Shown one piece after another: positions 7,801 to 11,499 of a stretch of DNA of 11,499 nucleotides. A program made the translations under genes and the position numbers. The first letter of the stretch is position 1; every line of letters begins with the position of its first letter. Source of the stretch: Chitinophagales bacterium (lineage in GTDB: Bacteria; Bacteroidota; Bacteroidia; Chitinophagales; JAHDHT01); NCBI GenBank assembly GCA_020631175.1, contig JAHDHT010000097.1, forward strand, positions 1 to 11,499. The letters run 5' to 3'. The notes under the pieces are model-generated. The model did no database searches and had not been told where the DNA came from. It saw only the letters and a program-made list of their open reading frames with translations.

Positions 7801-9503
7801 CGACCACCGACCCGACCGATCCGACCACACCAACCGATCCGGCTGATCCGGCCATACCCGGAGATCCGACTGTAGATCCGATTATCCCTCCTGATGTAGC
7901 CGATTTATCTCTTACTAAAACAGTAGACAATGCTACACCTGATGTTGGTGGAACAGTAACCTTTACCATCACCGTTACGAATAACGGTCCCGATGACGCT
8001 ACTGGTGTTGCAGTGCAGGATGTTGTTCCTTCGGGTTATACGAATATTACGAATATAAGTGGAACGGGAAGCTATACAGCACCCAATATTGATTGGACAG
8101 GTTTAAGTATTGCTAATGGAGCTTCGGCTACATTAACTTTTGAAGCGGATGTATTAGCTACCGGTGATTACGTAAATATTGCTTCAGTTAGTGCATCAGA
8201 TCAGGGCGATCTGGATTCAATGCCTGGCAACCCTGCCGATAGTGATGGTATGGGTGGCATAGGTTTTGCCGACCCGGATGATACACAGGATGCAAATGAC
8301 GAAGATGACGGTGATGATGCAAGTGTTGTTCCTGTCTTTCCTATTTTGTCAACGGATAAAACATCGGTTGCTGATGCGGCGGGCGATGGCATCTTACAAC
8401 AGGATAGCGGAGAACAAATAGACTATACTATTACATTAACGAATAGCGGAACAGGCGATGCTTTCAATGTTATATTCACAGATGCAATTCCTGCAGGTTC
8501 GACCTTAGTTGCCGGCACAGGCAACTGGTCATCTTCAGATGGAAGTTCAGGTACCTTTGCAGATGGCGATCCATTAACGGGTAGCGTAGGGGATGTTAGT
8601 CCTGCTGAAACAGTAACGGTGACCTTCTCGGTAACAATAAACAACGGAGCTACCGGAACGATCGATAATCAGGCATTATTTAGTTCAGATAATCACACCG
8701 ATGTAAATTCTGATGATCCGAATGATCCGACCACCGACCCGACCGATCCGACCACACCAACCGATCCGGCTGATCCGGCCATACCCGGAGATCCGACTGT
8801 AGATCCGATTATTCCTCCGGCGAATACACCAATGATTTCCATTGACAAAAATGATGCAGATGATAGTGATGATACTCAGGAAGTAGCTTTAGGAGGTACA
8901 GCAAGTTTTACAATAACAGTTACCAATACCGGAACAGAAGATTTATGTTTTGTATCTGTTAGCGACCCATTGTCGAATTTATGTGATATGACTTATACCG
9001 ATAATGGAGGTGTACTTGCACAAGGGGCAACATGGACATATATCTGTAATTCAGATGTTGTGAATTCCGGCTTCTTAAATGAAGCAATAGTCAGTGCGAT
9101 TGGTTGTAATTCTGGTACACAGCTCGAAGAAAGCGACACATCAGCTGTTACCGTTGAAGGTGAAACGGCTGATATTCCAACATTATCTGAATGGGGTTTA
9201 ATTTTCTTAGCACTCCTCTTAATGACTTATGGAGCCGTAATGGTTAGTGTAAATAGCACAGCATTCCAAACAGTATCAGCTTATAAATTTAACTTGTTCA
9301 AACAACCCAGATTTATTCCTTTCTGTAAAAAGTGGTTCTTGCTTGCTGCGAAGATTACAATTACAATTGCAATTTTTGGCTTTATAATCTGTTTTGCAAT
9401 TTATGGAGCAGTATTTACTCCTGATTTAATTGGTGTCACATTATGCGGGCCACTATTTGCATATTTGCTTCATTTATTAGTCTTGCTGGAAAAAGAAAAT
9501 TAA
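4851..9503 (+). CDS. Giant surface protein: Pmp-like beta-helix, DUF11 repeats, IPTL-CTERM tail
   Basis: A 1550-residue predicted cell-surface protein. The signal peptide spans residues 1-27 (hydrophobic LSLCLLIILL core, cleavage near IFA/Q). Residues ~140-430 form a probable right-handed beta-helix with seven GGA(I/L/V) motifs and several F-x-x-N motifs (FDNN, FENN, FYNN, FVEN, FLNN, FTGN), like chlamydial polymorphic membrane protein repeats. Residues ~431-705 are Cys-containing and unassigned. DUF11-type beta domains follow (708-853, 855-975), then an Asp-Pro-Thr linker (978-1015). A second identical block lies at 1017-1321 and a further DUF11-like domain at 1324-1436. The tail has IPTLSEWGL (1442-1450) merging into a membrane helix, a Lys/Phe-rich loop, and two more hydrophobic helices (~1495-1522, 1525-1546). 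Likely role: adhesin or structural surface protein; ligand unknown. ATG 4851 is chosen; a TTG at 4836 would add MKKPI and is a real alternative. A weak TATCTTTC box (4814-4821) could be the promoter. A terminator follows at 9528. Confidence 0.92.
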   Translation: MHFLSQLNKQLSLCLLIILLYSVNIFAQCPAQFAIDGNVWFGISDNSANYDSSQPLGSFDNPLTDWNSGTPSVLEAITDCAGPITISFRECYYNTDAAFGDVNWVQEDLNDNVTINGNGALLENLSAGSRWLLIAEHDNWTVNDLTLTGWNGTDGGAIAVYASTNVTLNSVIFDNNPTTTPLRIDVGDNFVYGYGNTSVVLNDCVFSNNPPVSETVSTGGMEIDHTANSGNWTLDVDINNTVFSCNARQGFGGALTIENDQDMALTVDISGCSFENNHGDANSGDGGAIYVEGENTIFTVDGTLFSCNDSEGSVGNAGGGAIRIFDGPTSTISNCTFYNNSVGGLGGYGGAINFGTVGPTGPLNISNTIFVENASERGGALYLEGGTTSNCTDCLFLNNSVIAPGTTGGAVFLDSGAGFTVSNTTFTGNSPDDVNATYTDNGGSSSLSDPGITACEGCFMLPPPGCDASESELALNCIFFCSTGPDNASATGAADLEIDISNFTAPTCTDPQDYTFAYLIVDAAGNIVCEGTATDSTPDDGTPDATDVAVQDNISCPGLTPGDYTVVGYHYLTADPSVTIPFIGQALTDIQTSGACGVDGTAATFTVLNPIVVDVQTSCPAVPDGTFLADITITGGYPEEASAGTYTLTTNFGTSIYTYNTPITGQSFTAGQTVDVTVTADGNSTNTGCLDCMNALVSEVDPGCVVEADLSLTKTVDNATPDVGGTVTFTITVTNNGPDDATGVAVQDVVPSGYTNITNISGTGSYTAPNIDWTGLSIANGASATLTFEADVLATGDYVNIASVSASDQGDLDSMPGNPADSDGMGGIGFADPDDTQDANDEDDGDDASVVPVFPILSTDKTSVADAAGDGILQQDSGEQIDYTITLTNSGTGDAFNVIFTDAIPAGSTLVAGTGNWSSSDGSSGTFADGDPLTGSVGDVSPAETVTVTFSVTINNGATGTIDNQALFSSDNHTDVNSDDPNDPTTDPTDPTTPTDPADPAIPGDPTVDPIIPPDVADLSLTKTVDNATPDVGGTVTFTITVTNNGPDDATGVAVQDVVPSGYTNITNISGTGSYTAPNIDWTGLSIANGASATLTFEADVLATGDYVNIASVSASDQGDLDSMPGNPADSDGMGGIGFADPDDTQDANDEDDGDDASVVPVFPILSTDKTSVADAAGDGILQQDSGEQIDYTITLTNSGTGDAFNVIFTDAIPAGSTLVAGTGNWSSSDGSSGTFADGDPLTGSVGDVSPAETVTVTFSVTINNGATGTIDNQALFSSDNHTDVNSDDPNDPTTDPTDPTTPTDPADPAIPGDPTVDPIIPPANTPMISIDKNDADDSDDTQEVALGGTASFTITVTNTGTEDLCFVSVSDPLSNLCDMTYTDNGGVLAQGATWTYICNSDVVNSGFLNEAIVSAIGCNSGTQLEESDTSAVTVEGETADIPTLSEWGLIFLALLLMTYGAVMVSVNSTAFQTVSAYKFNLFKQPRFIPFCKKWFLLAAKITITIAIFGFIICFAIYGAVFTPDLIGVTLCGPLFAYLLHLLVLLEKEN
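6971..7885 (+). repeat. Exact 915-bp direct repeat, copy 1 (DUF11 pair plus DP-rich linker)
   Basis: This segment is identical, base for base as far as I compared by eye, to 7898-8812, with a 927-bp (309-codon) period that keeps the reading frame. It encodes two DUF11-like domains: one starts ADLSLTKTVDNATPD and ends in a very acidic stretch (DDTQDANDEDDGDD); the other starts FPILSTDKTSVADAAGD. An Asp-Pro-Thr/Ala linker follows (7782-7885), itself built from degenerate CCGACC/GATCCG units. Identity breaks at 6970/7897 on the left and 7886/8813 on the right. Confidence 0.97.
7898..8812 (+). repeat. Exact 915-bp direct repeat, copy 2
   Basis: Second copy of the 6971-7885 block, separated from copy 1 by only 12 bp (7886-7897). 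Synonymous positions are unchanged too, so the copies are either very recent or kept identical by gene conversion. Beyond 8812 the sequence diverges into a different, shorter DUF11-like domain. Confidence 0.97.
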
Positions 9504-9527
9504 AATAGTTTTTTCAATAATGATTAA

Positions 9528-9554
9528 GGGAGCGCATTTATGTGCTCCCTTTTT
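9528..9554 (+). terminator. Intrinsic terminator after the surface-protein gene
   Basis: GGGAGCGCA (9528-9536) pairs with TGTGCTCCC (9541-9549), nine pairs including one G-U, around a TTTA loop, followed directly by five T (9550-9554). It lies 25 nt after the surface-protein stop and 24 nt before the next ATG, so the downstream gene probably depends on read-through or on a promoter I could not identify. Confidence 0.9.
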
Positions 9555-9577
9555 ATTTATATTCCTTATATTTTGGC

Positions 9578-10939
9578 ATGAAAACAGACCATCTTTTATT
9601 TTTATTACAACAACTCTCAAAAAATGAAAAACATAGTTTTTTATTAGAATTGGGAAATAAAAAGGATAAAAGATATAAAATGCTCCATCAAACGGTACGT
9701 ATGCCGGCTAACGTAGAGAGCTTGTTAAAAATCAGGAACAAGTTCTTTGAAAAAGGAAAAAAAGGCGATAAAGATTATTCTCGATTCAAAGACTTTGCAA
9801 AGAAGCAAATTGAAAAATTTTTGGTGATTTCTGAATCTATGAATAATGAAGCGCTAAAAAACTATCTCCTGCTAAATCGTTTTCAGTCCAGAAATGCGAA
9901 AATGGTGTCTTATTATCTTGATAAAATTAAAAAGAGCAATAACGGAACAGTTGATCATATTTTTTTCGAAAGTAAATCGCTCGAAATTGAATTTTCAATT
10001 CTGGCACAAAGTCAGAATAAGAAAAACCTTGAAAAATTAATTGTTAATGCAAGAAATAAATTTTCTTCTGTTAGAGAGGTTTATCATCAACAAAGTGCAA
10101 AACTGCACGAATTAGTCTCGGGCTTGTTGGTCGACGATCAATATGCATTAGAGAAAATGCAATACGATTTAACGGCTTTTCAAGATTTAAATGCCCTGAT
10201 AAATCAATGCGAAGACCCGGCTCGTAAAATTGATTATAAGATTAGTAACGCCATGTATCAGTTTTACGATCGAGATAAACTTTATGCTTCACTTAAAGAA
10301 ATAGATCGGCAACTATTTCAACTCCTTCCAGAACAGGAAGAAATCACACTTGTACAAAGAAGATATTTTTTAGCAAGATTAACATCAGGCTTCCATTACG
10401 GGGAAACCCCTGATAAGCTGATTAGCTATTCATCAGTCTTGCGGGATCTTTCAGCTAAACTAAATTTTGCAGGAACAGTCACCTTTTTCTATCATTGTTT
10501 TTTCCTGATACTGAATAAGCAGGATGATGAAGCTTTAAAACTACTAGATTCAGAAGCAGAAGCTTATTTTCCGGGCAAGTCAAATCCAATGCGGAGCTTC
10601 CTTGATGCACTTATTCATTTAAACAATGAGAATCTATATAAAGCCTTTGATACTTTTAATGATGTCTCATACGAAAATCTATATTATATAGAAATGTGGT
10701 CGAGACTTACTGCAGCTGCTATCCAGATTAAACTTGGAAATATTAAACTTGCAGAGAATTTGTTGGACAGGATTAGAAAAAAACTAAAGAAGTATACTTA
10801 TCGAACCTATACACTAAATAGTAACTATTTCTTGCTTGATAGTTTACTTAAAATTACCCAAAACCCATCTCATAAACCAAATAATATAAAAGCGCAATGC
10901 TACTTGCATCAATATGTGTTAAAAAGCTTATATCTTTAA
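9578..10939 (+). CDS. Second helical-repeat protein of unknown function
   Basis: A 453-residue protein, predicted almost entirely alpha-helical, with no signal peptide or membrane helix, so probably cytoplasmic. ATG 9578 is chosen because the earlier in-frame GTG (9542) lies inside the terminator stem. The N-terminus has an L-x-x-LLQQLSKNEKHSF motif (LSKNEKHSF at residues 13-21), parallel to the LIKTLSRGEKR motif of the protein encoded at 3195-4673. After it come a helical segment (KDYSRFKDFAKKQIEKFL), KNYLLLNRFQSRN, and tandem helices resembling TPR/SEL-type repeats to the C-terminus. Similar lengths and N-terminal motifs suggest the two proteins are distant paralogues or members of sister Bacteroidota families, but overall identity is low. 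No catalytic motif is recognised. It follows the surface-protein gene with only a terminator between them. Confidence 0.83.
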   Translation: MKTDHLLFLLQQLSKNEKHSFLLELGNKKDKRYKMLHQTVRMPANVESLLKIRNKFFEKGKKGDKDYSRFKDFAKKQIEKFLVISESMNNEALKNYLLLNRFQSRNAKMVSYYLDKIKKSNNGTVDHIFFESKSLEIEFSILAQSQNKKNLEKLIVNARNKFSSVREVYHQQSAKLHELVSGLLVDDQYALEKMQYDLTAFQDLNALINQCEDPARKIDYKISNAMYQFYDRDKLYASLKEIDRQLFQLLPEQEEITLVQRRYFLARLTSGFHYGETPDKLISYSSVLRDLSAKLNFAGTVTFFYHCFFLILNKQDDEALKLLDSEAEAYFPGKSNPMRSFLDALIHLNNENLYKAFDTFNDVSYENLYYIEMWSRLTAAAIQIKLGNIKLAENLLDRIRKKLKKYTYRTYTLNSNYFLLDSLLKITQNPSHKPNNIKAQCYLHQYVLKSLYL

Positions 10940-11188
10940 TCTTTTTAATGGGGAAAAATATGAATTTAAGTAATTGAAAAACAACAATTTATATAAATTT
11001 ATGTACGATTTATGGTGGGTGTATTGCGGCTATAAAATCTGCTTTTATTGCTTGAAATTCAAATGATTTATGCATTTTTGATTTGTGGGGATGGAAACTA
11101 TAGATTTTAAATAGTTTAAGCCACATGTACAGACAGAAAGGAATGAAAAGAGGTGAAATAGATGTAGCATCTTTTTATCTTACTTGAT
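10940..11188. other. AT-rich non-coding stretch between the last gene and its terminator
   Basis: About 250 bp with no frame longer than a few codons that looks real. It contains a short AGATG/CATCT hairpin (11160-11172) followed by TTTT, a weak terminator-like structure, shortly before the strong terminator at 11189. It could be a long 3' UTR of the helical-repeat gene or could carry a small RNA ending at that terminator. I see no promoter box strong enough to support the second option. Confidence 0.4.
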
Positions 11189-11229
11189 AGCCAACACGGA
11201 AATATGCGGGATTTTCGGTTGGCTTTTTT
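11189..11229 (+). terminator. Strong intrinsic terminator
   Basis: AGCCAAC (11189-11195) pairs with GTTGGCT (11218-11224). After a single bulged A the stem continues with seven more pairs (11197-11203 with 11211-11217, one G-U) around a seven-base loop, and a run of six T (11224-11229) follows. It acts on plus-strand transcription, 250 nt beyond the last stop codon. Confidence 0.85.
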
Positions 11230-11239
11230 GTTTTAAAAA

Positions 11240-11350
11240 CGGTCCCGCTGGCTGGCGAAACCGGAATCTTTGATTCCGAGGATGAAAATTGTCCAGTTAG
11301 ATTAACCGAAGACCGAATTCTCCCGACCGAAGTGGAGGGAACTTTCGGTT
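11240..11350. repeat. Second GC-rich structured intergenic element
   Basis: A GC-enriched island in AT-rich DNA with nested symmetry. CGGAATC (11262-11268) and GATTCCG (11272-11278) form a tight hairpin. AACCGAA (11304-11310) pairs with TTCGGTT (11344-11350). CTCC (11320-11323) can pair with GGAG (11334-11337) inside that. The left arm also shows a 7-bp period: AACCGAA, GACCGAA, TTCTCCC, GACCGAA. No ORF is supported. It may be a dispersed intergenic repeat or a structured RNA; neither can be decided here. Confidence 0.45.
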
Positions 11351-11499
11351 CAAAAAGAAACAGGATTTGAAATAGAGACTAACAGATATTAAGATCGGCT
11401 AGGCCTTAGATATATAGAGAAAAGGTCTTTGTAAATGAAAGTTTGCAAGCGAAGCTATCTTAAAATCTAAAATCAAAGCGGTCTAAACATCTAAAAAAC
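11351..11499. other. Right-edge AT-rich DNA with no recognisable feature
   Basis: No convincing ORF, promoter or RNA gene is visible on either strand up to the edge. Short TCTAAA-type motifs recur near the end (ATCTAAAATC, GTCTAAAC, CATCTAAA), which is not unusual at this base composition. The next gene presumably begins beyond the window. Confidence 0.5.

Noticed and set aside
6845..8644. Minus-strand frames repeated within the duplicated block
   Set aside because: They are antisense shadows of the DUF11 coding sequence and appear twice only because the block is duplicated.
6971..8812. Insertion sequence or CRISPR explanation for the large direct repeat
   Set aside because: There is no transposase, no terminal inverted repeats and no spacer structure; both copies are continuous, in-frame surface-protein domains.
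9542..9577. GTG start extending the second helical-repeat protein by 12 residues
   Set aside because: The extension lies in the terminator stem and T tract; the ATG at 9578 gives the expected N-terminal motif.
11351..11499. Start of an rRNA operon or tRNA at the right edge
   Set aside because: No tRNA cloverleaf, anti-terminator box or 16S 5'-end sequence is visible up to the edge.

Overview
The window looks like a chromosomal segment of a Bacteroidota bacterium. Four things support this: a type B type IX secretion (T9SS/CHU_C) C-terminal domain, a TANNTTTG-type promoter box, AT-rich intergenic DNA without Shine-Dalgarno sites, and two helical-repeat proteins of kinds I associate with this phylum. 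An IPTLSEWGL tail on a DUF11 protein also fits, perhaps from a Saprospiria- or Flavobacteriales-like lineage, but the order cannot be fixed from the sequence. I see no rRNA, tRNA, CRISPR array, transposase or phage gene.

Layout. (1) 2-544, plus strand: the 3' end of a secreted T9SS client. It converges on the cold-shock genes through a perfect 32-bp palindromic terminator (691-722). (2) 744-2888, minus strand: a DEAD-box RNA helicase with an RS-like tail, followed by a CspA-family cold-shock protein. Together they form a plausible RNA-remodelling/cold-adaptation pair. (3) 2889-3194: a divergent intergenic region holding a GC-rich, internally repetitive element and a hairpin just before the next start codon. 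(4) 3195-10939, plus strand: three genes in a row. A 492-aa helical-repeat protein comes first. It is followed by a 1550-aa surface protein with signal peptide, Pmp-like beta-helix, DUF11 repeats, IPTL-CTERM motif and three C-terminal membrane helices. A second helical-repeat protein of 453 aa, separated by a terminator, comes last. (5) 10940-11499: non-coding DNA with a strong terminator and a second GC-rich structured element.

The most notable signals are an exact 915-bp duplication inside the surface-protein gene, its unusual multi-pass IPTL-CTERM tail, and its flanking by two cytosolic-looking helical-repeat proteins with similar N-terminal motifs. That trio is the best candidate here for an undescribed functional unit, but the functional link is inference. 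The window also encodes two different surface-display signals within 10 kb: T9SS type B and IPTL-CTERM.
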